From Hygrophila difformis (taxonomy: Eukaryota > Streptophyta > Magnoliopsida > Lamiales > Acanthaceae): a stretch of 64,000 nt of DNA. Position 1 is the stretch's first letter, and each line of letters starts with the position of its first letter. Both the position numbers and the translations under genes were made by a program. The stretch is taken from positions 20,214,068-20,278,067 of the forward strand of contig JAOANR010000014.1 in the NCBI GenBank assembly GCA_030278955.1, in the 5' to 3' direction. Shown here in pieces: positions 45,159 to 55,661 of this stretch. The notes beneath the pieces are model-generated. The model ran no database searches. It was given only the letters and a program-made list of their open reading frames with translations, and had not been told where the DNA came from.

Positions 45159-48100
45159 ATGGCGTTTGAACAAGCAACTCCAGCAGCAAACACGGCAGCG
45201 AGGACTGATTTGCCGCCGATTCAGGAAGAGCGCGCACCAGAAGCCGGAGAATTCCCCCCAGGGTTCCCCGGACCATCGCATTTCCATAATCAGGAGTTTT
45301 CGAACGATGATTTAACCCCGCGATTCCGAGATCAGGTTCAATTTATGGTGGAGGCGGCGGTTACTAACTCAGTTCGTCAGATTGAGGGAAACATCTTGGC
45401 AGCGATGCCAACCATGTTTAGAGCCGAAATCGCGAGGAATATGTATCCGATGGGAGCGCAGCAAGCTCCAGTAGCTCAAAATCCACCACCTGCGATGCAA
45501 AATCCTCACAATTTTCAGCAGCAGGCCTTCAGGCCGCCAGGAGGGCATGGGGCTCGGCCTTTTGTTCCTCCGCAGCAGAGGTACGATCAGCAACAGAATC
45601 AACCGCCTCAACCAGCTGTTCAACCGCCTGCTCCAGTGGTTCAACAACAATACGCACCACTTCAGCAGAATCCACCACAACTGGTTGACAGAGAGCTTAT
45701 TGCTGAGATTATTCGCACACAGTTTGGGAATCTCATCGGCCAGGAGAATAGGCCGATGTATCGGAAACCTTATCCAGATTACATTGAGGAGCAGTATCCA
45801 CTGCCTAGAGGGGTGAAGGTTCCAGATTTTAACACTTTTTCTGGAGAAGTCGGCCGCTCTACCATCGAGCATATCGGCCGATTTACAGCTCAATGTACCA
45901 GAATCGCGCAAAATGATTTTCACAAGCTGATATTGTTCAGTTTGTCATTAACTGGCCCAGCATTCGAATGGTACATTAACTTGCCAGCGGGATCGGTCAA
46001 TACTTGGGCCGAAATGGAGCGGTTATTCCATGACCGATTCTATAATACTAGTCCGGAAGTCTCGGTAGTTGATCTGACGTCAACCAAGCAGAAGGCGTCT
46101 GAATCGGTTACTGAATTCATTGAAAGATTTTATGCAGTGAAGGCTCAGGTGAAGACAATGCTGCCTGAGCATGAATATATTCAAATCTTAAAGCAGAATT
46201 TGAAGTTTGCTATTAAGGACAGATTGATGGTAACAAGACCGAGGACAGTAGCCGAATTGACGGCTGAAGCTATAAGGATGGAGACATATTTGGCGGAGCA
46301 GGCGGCTTTCAAATCAAGCCGAAGTCAGAGCGGAAGGTCACAACCTATCCAATCAGCTGCCTCATTTGCTGAATCTCTGGATAGATGTGAAATTCAGGAA
46401 GAGTACAATACGGAAGACGTTCCTGCATTAGCCGAAGTCGCAAGGGCAGAGTTAATCATAAAAAAGCCTATGACTTGTCCAGCACTTCGGCCAGCCAGAG
46501 GCAAGGAGAAAGGAGGAGATGAATCTCAAAGGTTTTACTCTTTCGACTTGTCACAAATGGACGAAATATTTGATTATTGCCAGAAGAACGGATTGCTAGA
46601 GTTTAAAGGAAACCATCCACAGCCTACCAAGGATCAGTTGGAGGCCGGATGGTGCAGATTCCATGGATCAGCTACTCATTCCACGGCGATTTGTGGGCAT
46701 TTTAGGAAACTGATTCAAAAGCATGTCGATGATGGGAAGCTGAAGTTCCCAGAGAGGCTTATGGCAATTGATAAGAATCCGTTCCCAGTTGCCAACATGG
46801 TGATGGTGCAGCCCAACCAGAACAAATCGGTGCATGACCGATTGGGGGATCAAACATCATCTAGCAAGAGTTCTGTCCACGATCGGCTTGGGGATCGGCC
46901 ATCGGCTCAGAAGTCAGGAGTATGGAAAAGGCTAGGATCTCCGAAGGGAAAAGAGAAAGTTACAGATGTTTTCGACCGATTGGGGAATTATGAGGTGAAA
47001 GAGTGGATCAAGCAATCGGAGAGACATCAGGAGATCGAGGTCGGAGATAAGAGTGAGAGACCAACGTTGAAAATCATAACCAACGGATGGGACTCAGAGA
47101 TGAAGTTAACAGCCGATAAACAGAATGGAAAGACTGTGATACAGATCACAGTCCCTGAAGAAGCTGTTAGTCCCGAAATGAAAAAGCTTAGAAGGCCACC
47201 AGCAAATACTCAGGTAGGCCGATGGGTCCAAAACTCTCCAGAAAGAAGGCATTTCGATCAACGCCGGCATGACCATTCAGCTTGGAGGGCAGAGGAGAGA
47301 AAAGTCCCAAAAGGAAAGGGATCATATCGTACTTTCAAACGAAGAATGCAACGGCTTAAAGCAGCTGCTGTTTCTGAGCAGGAGGAGTATGATATGATGC
47401 ATATGGAAGAGGACTTCCCTGATGACTGTTCGTTCTCGGGAGGACGAATACTCAATAGGGTATTTTCGGCTCGTTTGAGGTCCGAATCAAAAGAAGAGAG
47501 AAAGCCGAAAGAAGGACAGGATCGGTTAAAGAACAAAACTGAATTTCGGCCGAAAGTAATACAGCCGAAAATTGAAAGTGAGCAGCCGAAATCGAAAGAA
47601 GAATGGAAGCCTAGACCAGTCAGAACCAGGGAGTGGAAACCAAAGACAACTATCATTCCGAATAGTGATACACCTCCTGTTGGGCAGTTTAAGTTCGATT
47701 TCGGATCTAGCGCGAATATGGTGACGGTAACCAACGAAGAGAAAGAGGAGTACTGGTCAGATTCCGAACCAGCTGTGGTTTTCTGTCAAAAGGATGGAGA
47801 ATACTATGGTGATGAAGAACCCATAGTGGATTTTTGTTTCGATAAACTTGAGGTATTTCGGCCGGAAGCCGAAATAGAGAAATCGTTTGAGGAAGGATAT
47901 AAAGCATTTGTTCCAGAAGCTCAACCAGGTACGATTTTGCCTCCAACTGCGAAGATGTCCCAGCATGTGAGGCCTTTATACGTTAAAGGTTGGGTCAATG
48001 GGAGACCACTTAGAAGAATGTTTATCGACGGTGGAGCCACAGTTAATATCATGCCGCTATCCACGCTAACGAAGATAGGCCGTTCGAAGGAAGATTTACT

Positions 48101-48533
48101 CCCTACGAGAATGAAGGTAATGAGTTTTGTGGGAGCTCAAACTGCGGCTGAAGGATGTATATTGGTGGATGTAACGGTCGGAACAATATCAATTCCGACC
48201 ATGTTCTTCGTGGTGGATGCAGAAGTCCCATATGCGGCCCTACTAGGCCGATGCTGGATTCATACATCCCGATGTTTGCCATCAACGCTTCACCAGAAAG
48301 TATGGTTTTGGAAAAAGGATGGCACAGTGGAAGAAGTAGATGGGGATCAACCTCCATTTCCAGTCAGCTCAGCCGGACGAATTGATGCGGTGTTATATGA
48401 AGAACCGATACAACCATTCCTAGCAGTGGTAGGGGATCGGTACCCGCAGGTGATCGAGTGTGATTGGACAGATTTGGGGTTTGAAATCAGATACCAGGCC
48501 GATGAACGGCCAGTCGAAGAAGAAAGTAAATGA
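45159..48533 (+). CDS. Tat gypsy gag-protease ORF
   Basis: Starts at ATG 45159 (MAFEQATPAANTAAR); the frame is open a few codons upstream but lacks an ATG. 1124 aa. The Gln/Pro-rich N-terminus is followed by a retrotransposon gag domain at about 236-384 (HIGRFTAQCTRIAQ to LTAEAIRMETYLAEQ). A Tat-type metal-binding block CRFHGSATHSTAIC lies near 497, then a long charged spacer with repeated HDRLGD units. A retropepsin follows, with MFIDGGATVNIMPLS at about 953 and LLGRCWIH near 1045. Gag builds the particle and the protease cleaves the polyprotein. The pepsin site reads DGG rather than DTG/DSG. The stop codon overlaps the next start as ATGA. No breaks within the ORF. Confidence 0.93.
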   Translation: MAFEQATPAANTAARTDLPPIQEERAPEAGEFPPGFPGPSHFHNQEFSNDDLTPRFRDQVQFMVEAAVTNSVRQIEGNILAAMPTMFRAEIARNMYPMGAQQAPVAQNPPPAMQNPHNFQQQAFRPPGGHGARPFVPPQQRYDQQQNQPPQPAVQPPAPVVQQQYAPLQQNPPQLVDRELIAEIIRTQFGNLIGQENRPMYRKPYPDYIEEQYPLPRGVKVPDFNTFSGEVGRSTIEHIGRFTAQCTRIAQNDFHKLILFSLSLTGPAFEWYINLPAGSVNTWAEMERLFHDRFYNTSPEVSVVDLTSTKQKASESVTEFIERFYAVKAQVKTMLPEHEYIQILKQNLKFAIKDRLMVTRPRTVAELTAEAIRMETYLAEQAAFKSSRSQSGRSQPIQSAASFAESLDRCEIQEEYNTEDVPALAEVARAELIIKKPMTCPALRPARGKEKGGDESQRFYSFDLSQMDEIFDYCQKNGLLEFKGNHPQPTKDQLEAGWCRFHGSATHSTAICGHFRKLIQKHVDDGKLKFPERLMAIDKNPFPVANMVMVQPNQNKSVHDRLGDQTSSSKSSVHDRLGDRPSAQKSGVWKRLGSPKGKEKVTDVFDRLGNYEVKEWIKQSERHQEIEVGDKSERPTLKIITNGWDSEMKLTADKQNGKTVIQITVPEEAVSPEMKKLRRPPANTQVGRWVQNSPERRHFDQRRHDHSAWRAEERKVPKGKGSYRTFKRRMQRLKAAAVSEQEEYDMMHMEEDFPDDCSFSGGRILNRVFSARLRSESKEERKPKEGQDRLKNKTEFRPKVIQPKIESEQPKSKEEWKPRPVRTREWKPKTTIIPNSDTPPVGQFKFDFGSSANMVTVTNEEKEEYWSDSEPAVVFCQKDGEYYGDEEPIVDFCFDKLEVFRPEAEIEKSFEEGYKAFVPEAQPGTILPPTAKMSQHVRPLYVKGWVNGRPLRRMFIDGGATVNIMPLSTLTKIGRSKEDLLPTRMKVMSFVGAQTAAEGCILVDVTVGTISIPTMFFVVDAEVPYAALLGRCWIHTSRCLPSTLHQKVWFWKKDGTVEEVDGDQPPFPVSSAGRIDAVLYEEPIQPFLAVVGDRYPQVIECDWTDLGFEIRYQADERPVEEESK

Positions 48534-50773
48534 TGGAGGCACAACCGAATCAAGCGACCGAGTTCGAATCGGCCGAACTCGGAGTTTCAGATGACAAAGC
48601 AGGATGGAGCGATTTAATAGACGCAATTCCAAAGCGAACGCCGGATTTCAAAGCTCAAGACCCCTTGAAAATGGTCAATGTTGGTACAGACGAACACCCG
48701 AGGGAGATCCCGTTGAGTGCGAATCTTGATCAGCAGATGACAAGCCGATTCAAGGAGGTTCTAGTCGAATTCAAGGATTGTTTCGCATGGGACTATACAG
48801 AGATGCCAGGATTGGAGCGATCGATTGTAGAGCACAGACTGCCTATTAAAGAAGGGTTCAGGCCGCATAAACAGCCGGCCAGGAGGGCAGCGCCCGAATT
48901 AGTCCCAAAAATAAAAGAAGAAATAGAGAAATTGTTAGCGGCCGGGTTTGTTAGGCCAGCTAAATATGTAGAATGGCTATCAAATATTGTTCCTGTAATA
49001 AAGAAGAATGGAAAATTGAGAGTCTGTATCGATTTCAGGAATCTTAATATAGCCACTCCTAAAGATGAGTATATGATGCCTATTGTCGACTTGTTGATTG
49101 ATTCGGCCGCAAAACAGGGGATGCTATCTTTCATGGATGGATATTCAGGATACAATCAAATTTTTATGGCCGAAGAAGACATTCACAAGACTGCATTTCG
49201 GTGCCCTGGTGCCATAGGGATATATGAATGGGTGGTGATGCCGTTCGGTCTGAAGAATGCAGGAGCTACATACCAGAGAGCCATGAACTATGTTTTCCAT
49301 GACCTCATAGGGGATTGTGTTGAAGTTTATATCGATGACGTCATGGTCCGATCCAAAGATATCGAAAGCCACTTGAACGATTTGCGGAAGGTGTTCATGA
49401 GGATGAGGCTGCATGGAGTCAAGATGAATCCAGCCAAGTGTGCTTTTGGAGTACAGGCAGGAAATTTTCTCGGGTTCCTGGTACATAACAAAGGAATAGA
49501 AGTTGATGCGAACAAAACCAGGGCTATCCAAGAAGCTAAACCTCCGCATGATAAGAAAAGCCTACAGAAGTTTCTTGGAAAGATCGGTTTCCTGAGACGA
49601 TTCTTAGCAAATGCGGCTGGAAAGTCGAAACCACTAACCGATTTATTGAGGTTGAAGAAGGAAGAGGAGTTCAAATGGGGAGTCGACCAACAAAAAGCCT
49701 TCGAACAATTGAAGCAGGATTTGATGAATCCACCTGTGTTGGTTCCTCCAATTTTAGGACGGCCATTGAAGTTGTATATAGCAGCGGCCGAAGAATCTAT
49801 TGGAGCATTACTGGCGCAAGAAGACGATGAAGGAAGGGATCGGGCGATTTACTATCTTAGCCGAATCTTAAGGGACGCCGAAGTAAGGTACTCGCCGATT
49901 CATAAACTATGTTTAAGTCTTTATCATGCATGCCAGAAATTAGAATATTATATTCAGCCAAGGCAAGTGATAGTGGTAGCTTCGGTTTACATAGTTAAGA
50001 TTATGATGAATGATCCGGTCAGTAGCCGAAGAATGGCCAAATGGGCCATGAAGTTAAATGCATACGATTTAAGATATCAACCTTTGAGGGCTATGAAAGG
50101 TCAGATTGTAGCCGATTTTCTGGCTGATCATGTGATACACCCGATAACCGATGACATCGATCATCAGGATCGGCCGAAAGAAGTTGGTGAGATAGGGATT
50201 GTATACTTGCAATCATGGGTAATGACATTTGATGGTTCTAAAGCCGCTTCAGGAGTTGGAGCAGGGTTTACCTTACAAACACCGGAGGGCAAGATATACA
50301 AATATTTCGTGCAACTGCCAGAGTCATATACGAATAACCAAGCTGAATATAAAGCGTTAATTTCGGGATTACAACGGTTGATAGAAGAAGGAGTCAGAGC
50401 AATCATTGTCAAAGGAGATTCGCAAGTAGTTGTTCAGCAATTGCTAGGCGATTTTTCGGTTAAGAGTTCGCAGTTGATTAGATTGTATGAAGAAGCGGTT
50501 ACTTTGTTAGAAGAATTTGATGAGGTATACATTGAATATATCCCGAGAGGAAAGAACGAAGTAGCCAATGAATTGGCTCAACATGCAGCTAAATATCGGT
50601 TGATGCCGATAGCAGGAAATGTAGAAGTCCGTTTGGCCGAAACAGAGAAGGCCGAATGGATAAAAAAGATAGCACAGACATTAGAAGATCCTTCGGGGGC
50701 TAATCCAGCCGAAAAAACGGAAAGCGATGGACTATGTCATAATAGGAGGATTATTATTCAAGCGTGCTATTGA
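48530..50773 (+). CDS. Tat gypsy RT, RNase H and second RNase H ORF
   Basis: 747 aa. It begins within the stop of the gag-protease ORF (ATGA, 48530-48533) in the -1 frame. RT has RVCIDFRNLN at about 164 and the YIDD catalytic box at residue 267. The RNase H thumb and first RNase H run to about 530 (LYIAAAEESIGALLAQED, YSPIHKLCLSL). A second RNase H of archaeal type spans about 563-690 (FDGSKAASGVGAGF, NNQAEYKALISGL, VKGDSQVVVQQ, NEVANELAQHA); its Asp and Glu residues look intact. It copies element RNA into DNA and removes RNA strands. The frame ends 47 bases past the integrase ATG, at an A6 run (50712-50717) where a +1 shift would fuse the two frames. Confidence 0.95.
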   Translation: MMEAQPNQATEFESAELGVSDDKAGWSDLIDAIPKRTPDFKAQDPLKMVNVGTDEHPREIPLSANLDQQMTSRFKEVLVEFKDCFAWDYTEMPGLERSIVEHRLPIKEGFRPHKQPARRAAPELVPKIKEEIEKLLAAGFVRPAKYVEWLSNIVPVIKKNGKLRVCIDFRNLNIATPKDEYMMPIVDLLIDSAAKQGMLSFMDGYSGYNQIFMAEEDIHKTAFRCPGAIGIYEWVVMPFGLKNAGATYQRAMNYVFHDLIGDCVEVYIDDVMVRSKDIESHLNDLRKVFMRMRLHGVKMNPAKCAFGVQAGNFLGFLVHNKGIEVDANKTRAIQEAKPPHDKKSLQKFLGKIGFLRRFLANAAGKSKPLTDLLRLKKEEEFKWGVDQQKAFEQLKQDLMNPPVLVPPILGRPLKLYIAAAEESIGALLAQEDDEGRDRAIYYLSRILRDAEVRYSPIHKLCLSLYHACQKLEYYIQPRQVIVVASVYIVKIMMNDPVSSRRMAKWAMKLNAYDLRYQPLRAMKGQIVADFLADHVIHPITDDIDHQDRPKEVGEIGIVYLQSWVMTFDGSKAASGVGAGFTLQTPEGKIYKYFVQLPESYTNNQAEYKALISGLQRLIEEGVRAIIVKGDSQVVVQQLLGDFSVKSSQLIRLYEEAVTLLEEFDEVYIEYIPRGKNEVANELAQHAAKYRLMPIAGNVEVRLAETEKAEWIKKIAQTLEDPSGANPAEKTESDGLCHNRRIIIQACY

Positions 50774-51905
50774 TGGAATATTGCTCAGATGCGTCGGAGA
50801 AGAAGACGCTAGAAGGGTAATGGGAGAGGTTCATGAAGGAATATGTGGTGCACATCGGGCAGAAAAATCGATGAAGTGGAGTATTATTCGGCTGGGATAT
50901 TATTGGCCGAATATGGGTCCTGATTGTGAAAAATATGCAAGAGGATGCACCGAATGTCAAAAACATGGGCCGATTCAGAAGTTACCGGCCGAAGAATTAC
51001 ATATAATGATCAAACCATGGCCATTCAGAGGATGGGCCATGGACATCATAGGAAAAGTTCATCCCTCTTCGTCGAAAAGACATGAGTTCGTGCTAGTGGC
51101 AACAGATTACTTCACAAAATGGGCCGAAGCTCAGGCGTATGTCAGCATTTCACAAGAGGAGGTGATTGAGTTTATTAAGAGACAGTTGATTTATAGATTC
51201 GGGATCCCACAGACGATTCTAACAGATAGAGGAACTGTATTTGTGGGAGAAAAAGTCAAGGCCTTTGCAGACGAATACGGGATAAAAATTGTGCATTCGT
51301 CACCATATTACCCGCAAGGAAATGGACAAGCAGAGGCCACAAACAAACAGCTAATAGGAATTATAAAGAAAATGATTGAAGATCAGCCAAGAAAATGGCA
51401 CGAGAAGTTATCTGAAGCATTGTGGGCTTATCGAAATGCTAAGACTTCAGCTACTGGGTTCACACCGTTTCGGCTGACTTATGGAATGGATGCAGTATTG
51501 CCAGCCGAAATAACAGTGCCGACTTTGAGAACAAGCCAGGCGGACTCAATGTCGGCCGAACAGTATGATTGTGCGATGAAAGATGAGTTATTGGAGATAA
51601 ATTCCAATCGGGTGCAGGCCTTTGAGAATTTGCAGAAAAATAAAGATATTGTGGCCGATTGGTACAATAAGCGAATTCGTCTTAAGCGGTTTGAAGTTGG
51701 AGACTTAGTTTGGAAAGTTATATGGCCACCTAAGCAGAAGGATGGCCGATTAGGTAAGTGGAGTCCCAATTGGGAGGGACCATTTATTGTTCATACAAGA
51801 TTACCGAATGGAGCGTACGTTCTGGTGGACGAAAATGGTGAGCAGATGTCAAATCCAGTTAATGCAAGATATATGAAGAAATATTATCCATCCGTATGGG
51901 ATTAA
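50727..51905 (+). CDS. Tat gypsy integrase ORF
   Basis: 392 aa from ATG 50727, overlapping the RT frame by 47 bases. The frame is open through the A6 run upstream, so fusion by a +1 shift is the likely native arrangement. It has an N-terminal HHCC zinc site (HEGICGAH ... CTECQKHG) and a DDE core with Asp106 (MDIIGKV), Asp167 (LTDRGTVF) and Glu203 (GQAEATNK). Asp167 and Glu203 are separated by 35 residues, as in the canonical D,D35E. The C-terminal GPFIV region ends at NARYMKKYYPSVWD. Integrase inserts the cDNA into the host chromosome. Confidence 0.95.
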   Translation: MDYVIIGGLLFKRAIDGILLRCVGEEDARRVMGEVHEGICGAHRAEKSMKWSIIRLGYYWPNMGPDCEKYARGCTECQKHGPIQKLPAEELHIMIKPWPFRGWAMDIIGKVHPSSSKRHEFVLVATDYFTKWAEAQAYVSISQEEVIEFIKRQLIYRFGIPQTILTDRGTVFVGEKVKAFADEYGIKIVHSSPYYPQGNGQAEATNKQLIGIIKKMIEDQPRKWHEKLSEALWAYRNAKTSATGFTPFRLTYGMDAVLPAEITVPTLRTSQADSMSAEQYDCAMKDELLEINSNRVQAFENLQKNKDIVADWYNKRIRLKRFEVGDLVWKVIWPPKQKDGRLGKWSPNWEGPFIVHTRLPNGAYVLVDENGEQMSNPVNARYMKKYYPSVWD

Positions 51906-52978
51906 ACATTAAGCGATGCGAAAAAGTAAAGATTTTATTGCATGAACGAATAAGTACAAAGAGGGTGCTACTTCGGCCGAAAGCGGCGTCGATAGCCCGA
52001 AATTACAATATACAAGGGAAACGTCCTATTCTAAGCAGACATATACAAGGGAAAGGTCCTTGAAAGACATTCAACCTTGTAGAAATGCCGCTAAAACTAT
52101 CGGCAACACAGAAGCAGGGCACAGTTGCTTGCCCCAGAACAGTATTGCCGATTTAGGTCCAACCACCGAACTTCTACTCTAGGATACGATAGAATGAAGA
52201 GTACAACGTCCCAGAGGTAGAAGTCAAACTCGGGTACAGCATCCGCACGACCTCAGACAGAAGAAGGAGGAGTGCAGCGAGGCAGTCACCCAAAAACGGT
52301 GGAAGGGGGAAAGGAGGGAAGAATAACTAAGGATAGTTATCCCCCCCATTAGAAGAGGTCCGACAGGATATGCAACCGCAAAGTCGAAAAGGGGCACACC
52401 AGCATAGCCGTCGAGACCTTCATTTGGAATAACATATAAAGATCCTCGCCCACACGAACATGGTGAAAAGGGCATTAGTTGAACTCGTGTTGCATAAGCA
52501 AAAGGTTTTCGTACCACGTCTGGAAATCCTTGAACAAGAATACTTGCCAAAGACCATGGAGGAACTGGAGACAGGAAGTTGAACAAGGGAGAAGGGAGAT
52601 CCATATTGTTATAGAAAAAAGGAAAAAAAAAAGGAAGTGATAGATAAGTGTCAACAATGCCGGGTATTTATAGGAAGAGATAAGTGCTTGGCGGAAGAAA
52701 CGGTCAATAGTAAATGTTATTTATGGGAAAATGTTACAGCTGATTCCCGGAAAAAGCTGCTAATATTCAGAAATCAGCAATAAAGGAGACCGAAAACAAT
52801 GGAAGTAACGGGATACGAATCGCATTACAAAAAAATACAAAAGATACGAATCCAAGTACAATGTATCGGCCAACATAGTCTAAAAAGGCCGATTACAGCT
52901 GTCAAAGGAAAAAAAGTGACCGAAATTTACACTTGACAAAAGACAAGTCAAAACACAGAACTGATATACAAAGACAAA
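51906..52978. other. Spacer between integrase and the antisense gene
   Basis: No recognised domain. A minus-strand 126-codon ORF at 52224-52604 has no known relatives that I recognise and may be 3' UTR of the antisense gene. An AAAAAAGGAAAAAAAAAAGG tract lies at about 52618. Confidence 0.55.
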
Positions 52979-55466
52979 TTAGTGGTCTTCCTGATCATCA
53001 AAAGGAATAGCATCATCCAAGCCTCGCGAAGTAGCGGAAGTAGGATTAACCGAAGACGTCATCAGATTCGGACTTGCTGAGGAAGAAGGGCCAGCAACTT
53101 CGTCAGGTGGGAGGTGAACGGTGGATGAACCAGCACCACAGGAAGCACCAGTTTTCCCTAGAAGAGAAGAAGAAAAGGGAGAATAATAAGTAAGAGAGCA
53201 TAAAAGAGGAAAAACCACAACAGGAAATGGAAGGAAGCAGGGTACCAGAAGGAATGATTGGCAAAGGTGGGTTATCGCCCGAAGGGGAGGACTCTATTTC
53301 GGAAGGGTCCAAAGGAAATAAGACATGTGGAGAAAGGACTTGAACAACACTTTGCCCACCAAGGCTCTTGATGGCCGAATCCAGTTGACCAACTAAAGAC
53401 TGGGTTTCGGCCCATTTTTCTTGGAAGGTACCAATAATGAAATCGTTGAAACTGATCCGCATGGCCAAATAAGAAGCATCCTCCTGAGAGTCTAAGATTT
53501 TGGCCCTAGGAGCTTCGGCCGATTGACGAAGGGTTTTGATCGATTGTTTCAGATCGGCCGATTTTCGCTTAGTGTGAGCCAAAGTTAATTCCAAATCCTT
53601 CTCTTGTCGCTGGAGCTTGGCTATCTCAGCCCGAATCAAAGAAAGGTCCTCGGACTGTTTGAGTTCCTGAGATTCCACTTCGGACAGCTTACTCATTTGA
53701 GCCCGATACTCTGCAGAATAATTGTCAAAAATGGCTCATGAAGTGGCTGCAGCCTCACGTTCGGCGGCAAGCTTATGTCGCATTTTTAAGTGAGCCATGA
53801 GTTCCTGATCCATTGAGAGGACAGACTTCGTAATCATCTGAAGAGTACCATTCAGATTCAGAGATACCATCTCGTCATGAAATTGTTGCTCAAGATGAGA
53901 CAAGAGAATGAGGATCGGTTTAGGGTTGACGAATTCCACGTCAGATTGCCGGCCGATTAGATTACATAACCTGGCCAAACAATCGCCAAGGTGAGTAGAA
54001 AGATCCGACGGACGAGAAACCAGAGACGCGGGAGAAAAGAAATCGTCCAAGACATGCCGATCAGGAAATGGCGATAAAGGGACCTGATCGGCAGGGGTTT
54101 CATCAGCAGTCATACCACTAGGTGGGAGGCCAGACGGTTTTGGAACAACTAAAGACGAGGGTGTAGCAGAATCCGTAATAGGCTGAGGACGATCGACTGA
54201 AAGAGGGACGGAAGGGTCGGCCGAAGTAGAGCTTGCAATCAAACCCCGAGGGTTAACAGCAGAAGAACTAGCGTGAACGGCCAAATTACTGGTACTGGCC
54301 GATGTGCGAAATTCGGCTACCTGAGAGGCCGATACCACAGTTGGAAGTGGTTGAACATCGGGTTGTGGCAAAATAGGTGAGACCTGACAAGAATAAGAAA
54401 AAGAAATTAGTCGAAGGATAGGAGCCTGGAAAAGGAAAAGAGTAGTGTAACAAACCGCAAAAAGGGAGGCAGGGATTCTGCCAAGCGGTGAATGAGACGA
54501 ACGCCTTTTGGTCTGAGTAGGAGGGAGAAAGTCGATAAGAGAGGCCGAAGGCGAAGCAGGCCTTTTTCGACCAGGTTCTGAAGTAGAGGAGCGAGGAACA
54601 TCTGAAGAAATCGGATAAGTGAGACACAAAGGAAAAGGAGCAAGCAACGATCAAAGAGAAAAGGGAAAGAAACATACCTGGGCGAGAAGCAGAAGACGAA
54701 CCGAGAATGCGCTGAGGAGTGGAACCCGGAGATGATGAAGGGACAGAAGAGAGTGCCAGAATAGGAGAGAAACCACCCCTCCGCAGAACCGAATCAAGGT
54801 TGGCACTAAAAAAGACACCAGCAACACCGTTCCACCAAGACTGAAAGCAAGAGGCTCTGAAGGGTGTGGAGCAGGCAAAATAGGATCACTCTGATGGGAA
54901 ACGATCCAATTAGCAAAGGAATCGCCAGAGGAAAAGCCAGTATTTTTCTCCTTGGGCAACGACATAATGGCGAGGTTATCCCCACGAACAGAGAGGCCAA
55001 GGAGAAGTTTCACATCCTGAATGGTGGGAGTCATCATCCCCCAAGGGAAACAAAAACAGTTCACAGAAGGATTCCAAAAGCAAAGAAGGGCTTGAATAGG
55101 GCGAAGATCTGTGGGAAGTGGCAAGGTACTAAGGGAAATCATACGGTAGACAGATGACTTAGTCCAAGAGTCACGACAGTGGGGTTCGAGGTGATGATAC
55201 CACGCCACATAATCAGGAGAGGGCGAAGACCAATTAGCGAAAGATGAAGGGAAAAGCTTGGAAGAGAAACAAGGCTTATATAGAAGAACGGAACGATTAT
55301 CAAAGATCCGAGCAGTACATTCATCGATATCTTCAGGAATGCCCAACGGACCTAAGGAATAGAAGCCCTCAGGCAGGAGACGAACTGCAGAATGAGAAGC
55401 AAAAGAGTTCTCAACTCTGAGAAGATCGGCAGAAAGAGCAGTAACAGGGGCAGAGGGATTTTCCAT
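52979..55466 (-). CDS. Antisense spliced gene of the Tat element: plant mobile domain plus coiled coil
   Basis: Minus strand, proposed exons 54678-55466, 54456-54601, 53246-54383 and 52979-53157. Donors CAG|GTATGT, GCG|GTTTGT and CTG|GTACCC and acceptors TTCTTCAG, CTTGTCAG and CTTCTAG are in matching phase. Exon 1 starts MENPSAPVTA. It carries a PMD (aminotransferase-like) signature, DYVAWYHHLEPHCRD and WGMMTPTIQDVKLLLGLSV. Exon 3 is Ser/Pro-rich and then predicted coiled coil (about 53700-53500, KLQRQEKDLELTL). Exon 4 ends AIPFDDQEDH. Two defects are seen: an in-frame TGA at 53733-53735, and a frame change near 54845 in exon 1 (an indel or a 62-nt intron). PMD proteins are known from plant gene silencing factors and from transposons; the role here is unknown. 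Confidence 0.75.
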
Positions 55467-55647
55467 CGGAGAAGGTGGAAAGAGAGAGAGAGAGGAGAAG
55501 TTGAAGAGGCAGTTCACTCCAAATACGTGGAAGGCTACGTAAATAGGGGAGTGATGGAGAGTATCCTCGAGAAGAAGAAAATAACCGCCAAAAGGAAGAA
55601 GAAAGGGAGGTTACTTGGGCTCTTTCGCATGAAAGCAATTCGCCCAA

Positions 55648-55661
55648 GTAAGGAGGGCATC
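55648..55661 (+). promoter_or_regulatory. Polypurine tract of the Tat element
   Basis: AGTAAGGAGGGCATC just before the 3' LTR TG at 55662. Confidence 0.65.

Noticed and set aside
50712..50718. AAAAAAC as a -1 ribosomal slip heptamer at the RT/integrase junction
   Set aside because: The register does not match the RT reading frame, and the shift needed is +1, so a -1 slip does not explain it.
54845..54910. A 62-nt intron in exon 1 of the antisense PMD gene (donor ATC|GTTTCC, acceptor TTTCAG)
   Set aside because: It would restore the frame, but the length is below the usual plant minimum; a simple indel is as likely, so it is left open.
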